Source: Winogradskyella vidalii
Lineage (GTDB): Bacteria; Bacteroidota; Bacteroidia; Flavobacteriales; Flavobacteriaceae
NCBI RefSeq assembly: GCF_013403955.1
Contig: NZ_JABFDG010000005.1
Span: 1-64,000 of the forward strand
Direction of reading: 5' to 3'
DNA length: 64,000 nucleotides
The translations under genes and the position numbers were made by a program. Below are positions 35,586-43,732 of this stretch, in pieces. The notes below the pieces were generated by a model. The model had not been told where the DNA came from. It did no database searches and saw only the letters and a list, made by a program, of their open reading frames with translations. The first letter of the stretch is position 1. Each line of letters opens with the position of its first letter.

Positions 35586-35999
35586 TCAAATTATAAAAAC
35601 TTGGAATTGTACATGAAGCCTAAGACGAGGTTCACTGAGGTGACTTTGTGGATGGTATATGCTTTTTTGAAGCTGTTTTGAAGACTGTTCAAATAATAAG
35701 GCATTTATAAAGGCTGTTTCTAAGTAATCTTTATAAAACTGTTTTTTTGTAGAAGCTTCTTCATCTTCAAATTGATTACTTTCTATAACTTCTACATTTC
35801 TTCTATCATCAGTGTCTTTGCGATGCGGAACAATAGTTGTCTTAGTTGATTGCTTAGCGTCATTGTGAGATATACTACAATAGCTTACAGCAAAAGGATT
35901 GGTTGTATGATTTACAGCTTCATTGGCCTGAATATTTGCAAATGCGCTGAGTAATACAACTACAACTAAAGATAAATATGTATTGAAAGTTTTTTTCAT
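35586..35999 (-). CDS. Small exported protein of unknown function heading the efflux operon
   Basis: The ATG at 35999 is chosen over the one at 36011, because the promoter -7 element (36009-36016) overlaps the latter. The ~137-aa product has a signal peptide (MKKTFNTYLSLVVVVLLSAFANIQA), then a polar, low-complexity mature part. It ends in a helix (QFYKDYLETAFINALLFEQS) and a basic and hydrophobic tail (RLRLHVQFQVFII). I do not recognise it. Position at the head of the RND operon, 145 nt upstream of the adaptor, suggests cotranscription and perhaps a regulatory or sensing role, which is inference. Confidence 0.6.
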   Translation of the reverse strand: MKKTFNTYLSLVVVVLLSAFANIQANEAVNHTTNPFAVSYCSISHNDAKQSTKTTIVPHRKDTDDRRNVEVIESNQFEDEEASTKKQFYKDYLETAFINALLFEQSSKQLQKSIYHPQSHLSEPRLRLHVQFQVFII

Positions 36000-36008
36000 T
36001 TCAGGCCT

Positions 36009-36040
36009 CAAAACTATATCATAAGATTTAAATTACCAAA
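36009..36040 (-). promoter_or_regulatory. Complete -33/-7 promoter of the efflux operon
   Basis: On the minus strand TTTG (36037-36040), a 20-bp spacer and TAGTTTTG (36009-36016) match the Bacteroidota consensus exactly. Initiation near 36002 would leave only about 3 nt before the ATG at 35999, so the first mRNA would be almost leaderless. Confidence 0.65.
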
Positions 36041-36263
36041 AAGCGACTGTTTTAATTTTAAGACCGCAATGATAAATATTTCTTAAAGAAAGGAAATTGT
36101 ATTGCTGTAAATAAAATTTCCCCATGTTTTAGCAACGCTTCCCAATAGCTAAATAATGCTATTCTATCTTAGCATTTAACTAAGAGTTTTATTAGTCTAA
36201 ATAAATTAAAAGTACTATCGGATATGATAGATGTTTTAATCCTATTTTTTACATTATTTGAAA

Positions 36264-36923
36264 CTACAGCGTGGTAAATAATTCATTTTCTGGTAACCTT
36301 GCCTTTGGATTTTTATCGGTAGCGTTAAAATCGGATGTTGTTCTATAGCCTAAAGAAACTGCTACTAATGCGGTATATCCTTTTTCTCTTAATCCAAATT
36401 CTTCATCTAATGCTTTTACATCGATACCTTCCATTGGTGTTGCATCTATTTTTAGGCTGGCTACTCCCAACAAAAAACAGCCTATATTTAAATAGACTTG
36501 TTTTTCTGCCCAATGTTGTACATCCTTTAAGTCGTATTTATGTATGTTGGTAAAAGCGTTCATGGCACCAAATAATCCATTTTTTATATCTTCAGTAGGT
36601 AGTCTTCCGGCTTTGTCTTCTGTGTTTAAAATATGTGTTAAATAATCTTCGTTTACGGAAGTCTTGGCACAAAACAATACTACAGCAGAGGCATTCGTAA
36701 CTTTAGGTTCGTTAAAATGAAAAAATCCTTGAGTGCCTTTGGCCATGCGCTCTTTTCCTACTTTAGTTTCGGCAATAATAAAGTGCCAAGGTTGTAGATT
36801 GATGCTAGAGGGACTCATTCTTAACAAATTTTTTATTTGAGACATATCGGCTTCAGAAATTTGTTGTTTTGGGTCAAAATCTTTGGTGGTGTATCTCCAG
36901 TTTAGCGTTTCTTCTAAGTTCAT
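36264..36923 (-). CDS. NAD(P)H-dependent nitroreductase (NfsB-like)
   Basis: A 219-aa FMN oxidoreductase. LNWRYTTKDFDP, the SPSSINLQPWHFIIAE flavin segment, NIGCFLLGVASLKIDATPMEGID and ALVAVSLGYR are the usual nitroreductase signatures. These enzymes reduce nitroaromatics, quinones or flavins as cytosolic homodimers. It is divergent from an HxlR-type regulator across a short region with overlapping promoters. HxlR proteins often control such reductases in response to electrophiles, so this pair is probably a small redox or electrophile-stress switch. Confidence 0.9.
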   Translation of the reverse strand: MNLEETLNWRYTTKDFDPKQQISEADMSQIKNLLRMSPSSINLQPWHFIIAETKVGKERMAKGTQGFFHFNEPKVTNASAVVLFCAKTSVNEDYLTHILNTEDKAGRLPTEDIKNGLFGAMNAFTNIHKYDLKDVQHWAEKQVYLNIGCFLLGVASLKIDATPMEGIDVKALDEEFGLREKGYTALVAVSLGYRTTSDFNATDKNPKARLPENELFTTL

Positions 36924-36941
36924 TTTGTATTGTTTTTAATT

Positions 36942-36958
36942 ACTATAAAAATTATAGT
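36942..36958. promoter_or_regulatory. Palindromic operator candidate in the nitroreductase/HxlR region
   Basis: ACTATAA-AAA-TTATAGT is a perfect 7-bp inverted repeat. It lies just downstream of the minus-strand -7 element, over the expected nitroreductase transcription start, a fitting place for HxlR repression. Partial TATAGT copies lie at 36971-36976. Confidence 0.5.
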
Positions 36959-36991
36959 TGCAAAAGTAAGTATAGTGTTTTATGTTTGCAA
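36958..36991. promoter_or_regulatory. Interlocked divergent promoters of the nitroreductase and HxlR genes
   Basis: Plus strand: TTG (36958-36960), 20-bp spacer, TATGTTTG (36981-36988). Minus strand: TTG read from CAA (36989-36991), 20-bp spacer, TACTTTTG (plus CAAAAGTA, 36961-36968). Each -7 box abuts the other promoter's -33 box, so only one polymerase can bind at a time. Confidence 0.65.
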
Positions 36992-37020
36992 TAACGGTCA
37001 AAAAGGATAGTATAAAATAT

Positions 37021-37377
37021 ATGGAAACAACAACATCAAAACAGCTCACTTATAGAGGTAAAGCCTACCCTTGTTGTGCAAGTTTAACAATGGGAATTAT
37101 TGGGGGGAAATGGAAAGCAGTTATCTTATATCATTTACTTGAGAAAAAATTACGGTATAATGAATTAAGGAAAAAAATGCCTACTGTTACTGAACGAACA
37201 CTGAGTTTGCAACTCAAAGCTTTAGATGATGACAAATTGATAAAAAGAAAGGTGTATACATCTAAACCGCCTTTAAAAGTAGAGTATTCTTTGACTGATT
37301 TAGGTAAAACCTTAATACCGTTAATTCAATCTATTGCGGATTGGGGCGATTATGTCGTTGAAAACCATACAAAATAG
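37021..37377 (+). CDS. HxlR-family winged-helix transcriptional regulator
   Basis: A 118-aa regulator. The ATG at 37021 is used because the earlier in-frame ATG (36982) lies inside the -7 promoter box. The family core is clear: PCCASLTMGIIGGKWKAVILYHLLEK, then RYNELRKKMPTVTERTLSLQLKALDDDKLI (recognition helix region), then the wing with VEYSLTDLGKTL. The cysteine pair near residue 18 is where many members sense electrophiles or redox change. It is divergent from the nitroreductase gene and probably controls it. Confidence 0.9.
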   Translation: METTTSKQLTYRGKAYPCCASLTMGIIGGKWKAVILYHLLEKKLRYNELRKKMPTVTERTLSLQLKALDDDKLIKRKVYTSKPPLKVEYSLTDLGKTLIPLIQSIADWGDYVVENHTK

Positions 37378-37487
37378 GCGTTCTAGTTTTTTTATTGTTG
37401 AAGTTGTTTTGTTTGGCAATCTATGTGTTTAGTTAGTTAACTATAAACAAGTTGTAGGTTAAGTGTTCTGATAGGAAATGTTCTTTA

Positions 37488-37871
37488 TCATACATCATCG
37501 TTTATTTCTATCCAGTAACCATTGGGGTCTTGAAAGTAAATCTGTTTAATACCATCCTTTCGGATATATACTTTATTAGGTGTGTCCAACCAATCCGTAA
37601 AAACAATTTCTAAAGTATTGAGAGTTGCAATTATAGGGTCTATATTGGCTGTACTTAAGGCAAAATGCACAGCCTTATTAACTTTTATTTCAAAATTTGG
37701 ACGTGGAATAAGATGGAGTTGTTTGCCTTCATTTAGTGATAGCCACCGTGTTTTTGATTCAGAAGCCGTGTTCTTTATTTCTTTAAGTTGAAGTACCTTT
37801 TTATAAAACTCAACAGATTTATCAACATCTTGTACAGAAAGACCAATATGGTTAAAAGAAAAAGTAGCCAT
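37488..37871 (-). CDS. VOC/glyoxalase-fold family protein
   Basis: A 127-aa protein with two beta-alpha-beta-beta-beta modules. FNHIGLSVQDVDKSVEFYKKVLQL opens the first, HFALSTANIDPIIATL the second, and YFQDPNGYWIEI ends it with a likely metal-ligand Glu; H7 and H69 are further ligand candidates. Family members include glyoxalase I, dioxygenases and antibiotic-resistance proteins. The reaction here cannot be assigned. It is a single gene on the minus strand. Confidence 0.85.
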   Translation of the reverse strand: MATFSFNHIGLSVQDVDKSVEFYKKVLQLKEIKNTASESKTRWLSLNEGKQLHLIPRPNFEIKVNKAVHFALSTANIDPIIATLNTLEIVFTDWLDTPNKVYIRKDGIKQIYFQDPNGYWIEINDDV

Positions 37872-37944
37872 TATTAAATAGGTTATGAGATTAAAATATT
37901 TTGTTAGTTTTTTTTGACTGTTTGTTAGCGATTGTGGATATGGT

Positions 37945-38078
37945 TTGCTTAGCCAGTACGCTATATTTATGTGTGTTAAGATAACTAAAATAGCAAATAA
38001 ATTACAGATAGAATATTACATAAGAATGTATGTAAGTAGTTTAGAACTAAGAATAAATTATATGAGATATTGTAACCC
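37945..38078 (-). repeat. Degenerate cassette-like element downstream of the MBL-DUF1566 gene (element 7)
   Basis: Starting 5 nt after the stop at 38083 it reads, in gene sense, GGGTTACAATATCTCATATAATTTATTC, then TTAGTTCTAAACTACTTAC. This aligns with the core of element 4 (ATATAATTTATTGCTAGTTCTAGCCTACTTA, here split over positions 43131-43165). Later parts are diverged. Confidence 0.5.
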
Positions 38079-38082
38079 GTTT

Positions 38083-40386
38083 TTATCGGTTTCTTCTTAG
38101 TAGTTCATCTTCAGTAATATAACCGTCTTTGTTTTTGTCTCGGTGAGTAAAATTCTCTTTCAATTTACCTTTTGCTTCTGATTTAGAGATTTTCCCATCA
38201 TTATTGGTATCCATATGCGTTAGCATTTTGTCGAAAGATGGTGCTGAATTTTTCAAATCATCCCTATCATTTTTTTGTCGATTTTGCTTTGTCTGTTCTG
38301 TATTTGGAATTAGTTCTTGTGTAATCTCAGTTTGTTTTAAGTTGTTGATATCTCTAACGCATCTTACATAATTGTATACATATCTAACATCACCTTGAGG
38401 TCCAAAATATTGAGGATAATTCTGTTGAGTTCCACTTTTTGGGTCGCTTCTTTGAGCTCCAGCACCATGCACATCCATCAATTTGTCGTTCATTTGTCCT
38501 TGGGCTTCTCCAAAAGCAATATAAACTGCATGTGCAGCAGGATTTTGTCCGTCTAAATGTGTTGTACTCGTCCAGTAAAATGGATATTGTGTGTTTCCGT
38601 CAGGATCTTTAATTTGAGTCGATTCAAAAACAGGATGTATTGCCGCTGAATTGGTCGTTTGTGGCGAGCGCGTATAATCTACAATACTTTGTAGTTCTTT
38701 AGCATTAGGCAAACGCCAATCGGAATGCGCTGCTAGTGCACTATTTTCCGCATAATTTAGCGCTTCTTCCCAGTTTTTACCAATGCCATTATCCATTTTT
38801 TGCCACATTAAACCAGTAGCGTAATCACTCACTGTACCATCACCATTATCAATAAAATTATTTTTTCCATAATTTGTATTTCCACGGACTAAACGAAAAT
38901 ACATTTTGTTTTCAGCACCAGATCTAGGCTGGTATTTAGGATACCCTTTTATTCGACCATCAACAAAATTAACTCCGAATATTGTTTCATCATTTCTCAT
39001 CGTTTTTCCAACATATGCAGTAGAAGACCACGTTTGTGCATCGATTTCGCGTTCTCCATTTTTGCGGTTACCCAGAGGTTGATTAAAATAATTGGTATCA
39101 ATAAATAATTTTATAGCAGTAGCTCCTTTTACTTTTCCAGTGAACTGTATCAGTGAATACAGTTCTTTTATTGTAGGGATTCTCCAATCTGAATACCCAC
39201 CTAATTTAGTGTCTTTTGCTTTCTTAAAAGCTTCTTCCGGTGTCATTTTTATACCCATATCCTGTTCCCACATTAAACCTGTTACATTATCCGTTATCGT
39301 ACCATCGCCATGGTTGGTGTAGGAGGGCTGATGACCACTATAGTTGGCATCTTGTCCGTAAAAAGGGGCGCCAACAGCGGGTTTCAAAATTTCTTTGGTG
39401 TCAGAATAAAAATCTTGAACTGCAGTATCTACAATGGGATAGCTGTACGTAGAATTTGAATTTTTATTGCTAGAACTATTTTGTTTAAGCGGTACGGACA
39501 TTAAGTCTTCACCATATATAATTGTGCCTGAATAGTTTTTTCGTATTTCTGTAGTTGTTGCTTCTTCATCAACAGTTGTAAAGTTGAAATGTGTTAGCAC
39601 TAAATTTTTAACATGAGCTTCTTTAGCCATTTGCGAACTTTCTGCTAAATTAACGTGTGCTTTTTCTTTAGTTTTAGAGTTGTATCTATTGGTATTGCTT
39701 TTTGGAGCATTTCGTTGCTTTCCTAACGCAATAGCACCACCAGAGTCTATGATTAAATAATCGGCATTGTTAGCCAAAACCGGTAGTGATTCTGAGTACG
39801 TTAAATCGCCAGAAATTACAATAGATGAATGGCCTACGTCAAAACGATAGGCGAACGTTTCAATTGAATGTTTTACAGGTGTATAGGTGATTTTTATGTC
39901 TCCAATATAAAATGAGGAATTGCCAGTTAAGTTATTAATACTGAGGTTTGGTTTTACATCACTTATGCTTCTGTCAGATTTTGAGAGTCTATATGCTATG
40001 TCTTCTTCATAAATAGAGAGAATGTGATCAACCATGGTTGTTGTAGGTTTGGGCCCAGCAACACTAATGCTATTACCGCCAAGAAGTGACTGGATAAAAA
40101 TTGGGGTAAATTCCTCATTATGGTCTAAATGATGATGTGTAAAAAGGAACCCGTCAATGGCTTTAATTTTAGTGTTGTTTTTGTTTAAGTTGGCTTGAGT
40201 ACCATTTCCCATATCTACTAAAATTTGAGTGTTTTTATAAGTTATAAGTACAGAAGGTCCCGAGCGCTCTGTGTTATATTTAGGTGAGCCAGAGCCAATT
40301 ATTGTTGCAGTTAAATGGTTGTTGTTTTCTTGTGTAAAAAGTTGTGAACCCCAAAAAAGTAGAATCAAAAACACGTATTTTGTCAT
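38083..40386 (-). CDS. Secreted metallo-beta-lactamase-fold protein fused to two DUF1566 domains and EF hands
   Basis: A 767-aa protein with a signal peptide (about 1-19). Residues ~25-300 form an MBL-fold hydrolase with the HxHxDH metal motif (H84, H86, D88, H89), a GDLTYSE segment and an LVLTHFN segment typical of the arylsulfatase/RNase Z-like branch. Two DUF1566 (Lcl C-terminal-like) domains follow (about 355-500 and 505-695), each with DGTxxDxxTGLMW and WRxPxxKEL motifs. The end holds two canonical EF-hand loops (726-737 and 750-761). Such a fusion suggests a surface or periplasmic enzyme with carbohydrate- or cell-binding modules; function is not assigned. The next gene upstream encodes an arylsulfotransferase-like lipoprotein. 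Confidence 0.82.
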   Translation of the reverse strand: MTKYVFLILLFWGSQLFTQENNNHLTATIIGSGSPKYNTERSGPSVLITYKNTQILVDMGNGTQANLNKNNTKIKAIDGFLFTHHHLDHNEEFTPIFIQSLLGGNSISVAGPKPTTTMVDHILSIYEEDIAYRLSKSDRSISDVKPNLSINNLTGNSSFYIGDIKITYTPVKHSIETFAYRFDVGHSSIVISGDLTYSESLPVLANNADYLIIDSGGAIALGKQRNAPKSNTNRYNSKTKEKAHVNLAESSQMAKEAHVKNLVLTHFNFTTVDEEATTTEIRKNYSGTIIYGEDLMSVPLKQNSSSNKNSNSTYSYPIVDTAVQDFYSDTKEILKPAVGAPFYGQDANYSGHQPSYTNHGDGTITDNVTGLMWEQDMGIKMTPEEAFKKAKDTKLGGYSDWRIPTIKELYSLIQFTGKVKGATAIKLFIDTNYFNQPLGNRKNGEREIDAQTWSSTAYVGKTMRNDETIFGVNFVDGRIKGYPKYQPRSGAENKMYFRLVRGNTNYGKNNFIDNGDGTVSDYATGLMWQKMDNGIGKNWEEALNYAENSALAAHSDWRLPNAKELQSIVDYTRSPQTTNSAAIHPVFESTQIKDPDGNTQYPFYWTSTTHLDGQNPAAHAVYIAFGEAQGQMNDKLMDVHGAGAQRSDPKSGTQQNYPQYFGPQGDVRYVYNYVRCVRDINNLKQTEITQELIPNTEQTKQNRQKNDRDDLKNSAPSFDKMLTHMDTNNDGKISKSEAKGKLKENFTHRDKNKDGYITEDELLRRNR

Positions 40387-40483
40387 GTTAAATATTTTGT
40401 TTGTTGGACATCTTTTTTCCTAAAAGGTTTAATCTGAACAGGAAAATAGGTCTGTTTTTTGTTATGATAAATGGGGTATAATA

Positions 40484-40521
40484 AAAATGACTTTTATTTA
40501 CAATTAAATAAAAGTCATTTT
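40484..40521 (-). terminator. Rho-independent terminator after the arylsulfotransferase-like gene
   Basis: A perfect 17-bp stem (40484-40500 and 40505-40521) with a 4-nt loop lies 21 nt past the stop. Runs of A on the plus strand give the minus-strand U-tract. Confidence 0.85.
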
Positions 40522-40541
40522 GGTTCAGTTTGGGTATTAAA

Positions 40542-41792
40542 TTAATTAATACCTAAGGCAGTCAATGCTTCGTCATCTATAGGAATAGCGTAGACTCTCC
40601 AAAGTGTGTCATATCCAGCATATTTCCAAACAACGTCTCCGCTCTCAGAAACTTCCCAAACTGTTCCGTCTCTACCTTCTGCAATAAGCGTATTTCCATT
40701 TGGTGTTCGTACTGCTCCTCCTAATCCAGCACTGTATAATTCAGAATCAGTGAAAGACCAAACCATTTCTGGTTCGTTGTCCTCGCCACTAACAAGCTCG
40801 TATGGTGGTAGTAATTCATATTCAAAAACAGCCGATTGTTGGTTGTAAATATTATTTGAAAACACGAGCATATTACCTGTGTCTAATAAATTAGGATAAT
40901 GCACATCATTTAAAGTCACCTCTCCAATGTTATCATAGGCTAATGGGTTACCAAAACGGTAAACTAAGTCGCCACCTAAATTGTAATTTCCACCAGAACT
41001 TGTTGCGGCTTCAGCTGTGGTTGTACTATGATCTAAAACCCAAATCTCACTGTAGTTATTAACCGTTACATAGACAATATCGTTAAGTTCATCTACAGTA
41101 ATACCGTTTATATGCATAATATCACCATTGTCTTGAGTGCTATTATAATTAATATCTACTTTATTAGGATTGTCTTGTACACTCCCATAATTTAGTTTAG
41201 TGCTGTCATAGTCTTGTATTAAATGGTCTGTAACGTGCCATTCCCAAATAATTTCTTCGGTTAAAGGATTCATTTCTACAATGGCTTCTGGGTAGATATC
41301 CTGAGTTCCAGAAAATCCTATGGCTGCCGCATCGCTAACAGTTTCCCATACAGGAAATATTATATTTCCATTAGATAAATATTCTACATCGTGATGAGCT
41401 GTTTGGTTGTTTGAACTGTATGTTACTTCCCAGTCTATGGTTTGGTCTGCATTTATTTTCTGGAATACGCCTCCATACCCACCAAAGGCAATTGTAGCAT
41501 TGTCAGCTTTTAAACACACCACCATACTTCCGTCATCTAATAAGCTAGCGTCATTTCCTATGGCATCATCAAAATCCCAAGTAAAAATTTCGTCACCGTC
41601 ATGATTAATAAGATCGGCGCCTTGTCCTGTTTGGTCTACAACCAAAATATAGGTTGAGGTGTCTATATCTTCCGTGGTAGTACTTTCGGTAGTTACAGAA
41701 TCGTCACTACTACATGCTGTAAATACTGCGATTATCGCAATAGGTAGTAACGTTTTAATGAGGGCTAAATGTAATTTGAATGTATTTTTCAT
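40542..41792 (-). CDS. Arylsulfotransferase (ASST)-like beta-propeller lipoprotein
   Basis: A 416-aa lipoprotein (IAVFTACSSD, lipidated Cys near residue 27) followed by a Ser/Thr-rich linker. The rest consists of six-bladed-propeller repeats of the ASST/PQQ type: LINHDGDEIFTWDF, GGVFQKINADQTIDWEV, HHDVEYLSNGNIIFP, IIWEWHVTDH, MHINGITVDELNDIVYV and GNTLIAEGRDGTVWEVSESG. HHD and HIN provide the histidines seen in ASST active sites. The family transfers sulfate between phenols; many environmental members have no known substrate. It is a single gene with its own terminator. Confidence 0.83.
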   Translation of the reverse strand: MKNTFKLHLALIKTLLPIAIIAVFTACSSDDSVTTESTTTEDIDTSTYILVVDQTGQGADLINHDGDEIFTWDFDDAIGNDASLLDDGSMVVCLKADNATIAFGGYGGVFQKINADQTIDWEVTYSSNNQTAHHDVEYLSNGNIIFPVWETVSDAAAIGFSGTQDIYPEAIVEMNPLTEEIIWEWHVTDHLIQDYDSTKLNYGSVQDNPNKVDINYNSTQDNGDIMHINGITVDELNDIVYVTVNNYSEIWVLDHSTTTAEAATSSGGNYNLGGDLVYRFGNPLAYDNIGEVTLNDVHYPNLLDTGNMLVFSNNIYNQQSAVFEYELLPPYELVSGEDNEPEMVWSFTDSELYSAGLGGAVRTPNGNTLIAEGRDGTVWEVSESGDVVWKYAGYDTLWRVYAIPIDDEALTALGIN

Positions 41793-42055
41793 AATAATTG
41801 TTTTTATTTTTAGATGACGTTTTTAATAAAAACATGCGCACAATTATGAAAAATGTGTTGAATAAGGCTGAAATAGTTTGTTTAAGAGGCGATTGTAAAT
41901 CTATACTTTTGTAAAAAAAAAATAGTTATAAGTCTCAATTATTTGATAAGCGGATTGGCCAATTTACCATTGGGTATTAAATATTACAAATAGTAATAAA
42001 CCATTCAATTAAGGACTTAGTAATGCTGTTTTATAGACGTTATTGCTCGCTGTTT

Positions 42056-42598
42056 TTATTCTGCATTTTGATAAGATTCTATTAACCAAGATTTTAGTTC
42101 ACTGTCAATTTCGTTAACACTAGAAAGTTTTACTCTGTGAGTACACATTGTACCAAAAGGCCCTGAATTTTCTAGTCGGTCTGTGGTGGGTTTGTCTTTA
42201 AGTTTTAATCCTAAATCAATTCTGGTTTTGGTGGCAGGTTTTAGTAAGGCAAATTGTTTTTTTCTGATTAAACTTACACTTGTTTTTTTTGGTGTGATTG
42301 TAATATCGTTACCAAATTCTTTGATCACTGCTAACAGACTTTCATAAATGGGCATCAAATTTTCTTTCCCTTTATATTGGTTTTTTACCAAGTCGGCTGG
42401 CGATTCGTTTTCTTCTTTTGATAATGTTACAATTGTGTTTGCGAATCCGTGGGTGACATTGTATTCTTTTTTAAGGAAATTTACCGCCTCTGAATGTTTA
42501 GAAAAAGACGTTGTTTTAAGCACTTTTTTCCATTCGCTTAAAGATTTACCCGTTTTTTCGGGCATATTATCAATCATTGTTTGAAGTGCCTTGTTCAT
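42056..42598 (-). CDS. DUF4287/DUF5655 domain protein
   Basis: A 180-aa cytosolic protein. The first ~75 residues match DUF4287 (MIDNMPEKTGKSLSEWKKVL, then KKEYNVTHGFANTIV), and the rest matches DUF5655 (YESLLAVIKEFGNDITITPKKTSVSLIRKKQFALLKP, then RIDLGLKLK). Both are uncharacterised; DUF5655 is related to folds in nucleic-acid-linked proteins. No clear active site is visible. It is a single minus-strand gene in an accessory zone, with no recognised repeat element directly after it. Confidence 0.75.
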   Translation of the reverse strand: MNKALQTMIDNMPEKTGKSLSEWKKVLKTTSFSKHSEAVNFLKKEYNVTHGFANTIVTLSKEENESPADLVKNQYKGKENLMPIYESLLAVIKEFGNDITITPKKTSVSLIRKKQFALLKPATKTRIDLGLKLKDKPTTDRLENSGPFGTMCTHRVKLSSVNEIDSELKSWLIESYQNAE

Positions 42599-42862
42599 AG
42601 TAGTCTGTTTTTGTCTTTAGTATCTGTTTTAAAAATTTATCGGTAAAAGTATAGCGCCTAGTTCCCTTCTGTTGTTTTTAAAGATGTAACACTAATTTCT
42701 GGAAAACCATTTTTGCTTAAAAGTCGCTATTTTTATTATGTTACTGTTATGCGTAACTGTCTAGACTTTGAGTAGTAGTTACGTGATTAAGTAACTAAGT
42801 TAGTAAATAATTACGAAACAAAAATTAGGAGGGTATTTTTGTGTTTAAGCTAAAAAAAGCAA

Positions 42863-43048
42863 TTAATTATAGATGCTGTTAGCATTTCGTAATTTATATT
42901 CAGTCTCAAATAAATTTTTCCACTTTGCTTTATTTATCTCATACAACACTCCTCCAATTAGCATTATTCCTCCAGTAGCCATTCCAACCATTCCAAAAAA
43001 AGGTGTTTTCGGAATTCTAGTCAGAATTTCAGCTACAAATTGTTGTTT
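42863..43048 (-). pseudogene. Truncated C-terminal remnant of a small membrane protein gene
   Basis: An open frame of 61 codons ends in TAA at 42863-42865 and has no suitable upstream start; the frame is closed by a stop just before the adjacent repeat element. The encoded end reads like a real protein: IPKTPFFGMVGMATGGIMLIGGVLYEI (one transmembrane helix) then KAKWKNLFETEYKLRNANSIYN. The 5' part seems to have been lost where element 4 now begins. An internal ATG would give only 42 aa. The family is not recognised. Confidence 0.5.
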
Positions 43049-43060
43049 TTAATGAATGCT

Positions 43061-43174
43061 AAGGGTCTTGTGTATGTTTAGTAACGGGGTTTAAGCACTA
43101 AATTTAGCAAATAAAATCCGCGAGGATTTTATTAAGTAGGCTAGAACTAGCAATAAATTATATACGGTGTAGCC
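43061..43174 (-). repeat. Cassette-like palindromic element downstream of the DUF4269 gene (element 4)
   Basis: The best-preserved member. In gene sense it starts GGGCTACACCGTATATAAT nine nt after the stop, contains GCTAG-TT-CTAGC (43140-43151) and a 9-bp hairpin ATAAAATCC-GCGA-GGATTTTAT (43111-43132), then GCTAAATTTAGTGCTTAAACC. It separates the DUF4269 gene from the gene remnant. Confidence 0.65.
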
Positions 43175-43182
43175 CACAGTAT

Positions 43183-43710
43183 TTATTTTTTCAGTTTTAA
43201 TAATTCAGAATATGGATTTCCATTCAACCCTAATAATTTAGCAAAAGCAGGTTCCGTTTTTATTCCGTTAGATTTTAATTCTTTCACTTTTTGTTTAAAT
43301 TCAGAATCTTTTTCCTTTAAAATTCTATTTTCAATAATCATATGCTGATAAGCATTTTGCTTTTCGGTCGGAATATTTTGTCCAAAAATCTCAAACAAAA
43401 AATTATCCGTTTTAAATTCCGCAATAGTTGAATCAATTCCATTTTGTTTTGTTGAATAAACTTTAAAGTCTTTTTTGTTAGAAAAATTTTCAGATAGATA
43501 TGTTTTAAATTCAGAGTGATTTTGACATTCACAAATAATATCTAAATCACTTTCTGGTAAATCAATTCCGATTGGAATAGTTCCAGTCAAAATTGGGTTA
43601 TATTTTTCGAGTTTCTCTAAAATCTCATATTTTTTTATTTCAGAGAAAGCAAGTTTTTGTCTTTCGTTTCCGAATTCTAAATATTCAATATTTCTAAAAT
43701 TTTCAATCAA
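43183..43710 (-). CDS. DUF4269 nucleotidyltransferase-like protein
   Basis: A 175-aa protein of the DUF4269 family. GTIPIGIDLPESDLDIICEC resembles the G[ST]...DxD nucleotidyltransferase motif, with D55 and D57 as likely metal ligands, followed by FLFEIFGQNIP and QHMIIENRIL, which are conserved in the family. No function is established; a minimal nucleotidyltransferase fold is inferred. It is a single minus-strand gene lying between element 4 (3') and element 5 (5'), next to an ATPase gene. Confidence 0.72.
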   Translation of the reverse strand: MIENFRNIEYLEFGNERQKLAFSEIKKYEILEKLEKYNPILTGTIPIGIDLPESDLDIICECQNHSEFKTYLSENFSNKKDFKVYSTKQNGIDSTIAEFKTDNFLFEIFGQNIPTEKQNAYQHMIIENRILKEKDSEFKQKVKELKSNGIKTEPAFAKLLGLNGNPYSELLKLKK

Positions 43711-43732
43711 TTCGGGATATTTTATATTGTGG

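Larger units (their letters stand above)
42599..43182. other. Gene-poor stretch holding a gene remnant and an element
   Basis: This 584-bp span has no intact gene. It holds a 62-codon remnant on the minus strand (42863-43048) and the palindromic element 4 (43061-43174). The part at 42600-42860 contains short GTAAC/GTTAC repeats around 42740-42800 but no recognised feature. Confidence 0.5.

Noticed and set aside
41904..41911. TACTTTTG promoter box on the plus strand
   Set aside because: It matches the -7 consensus, but no gene or recognisable RNA follows on the plus strand before 46084, and the nearest TTTG is 23 bp upstream.
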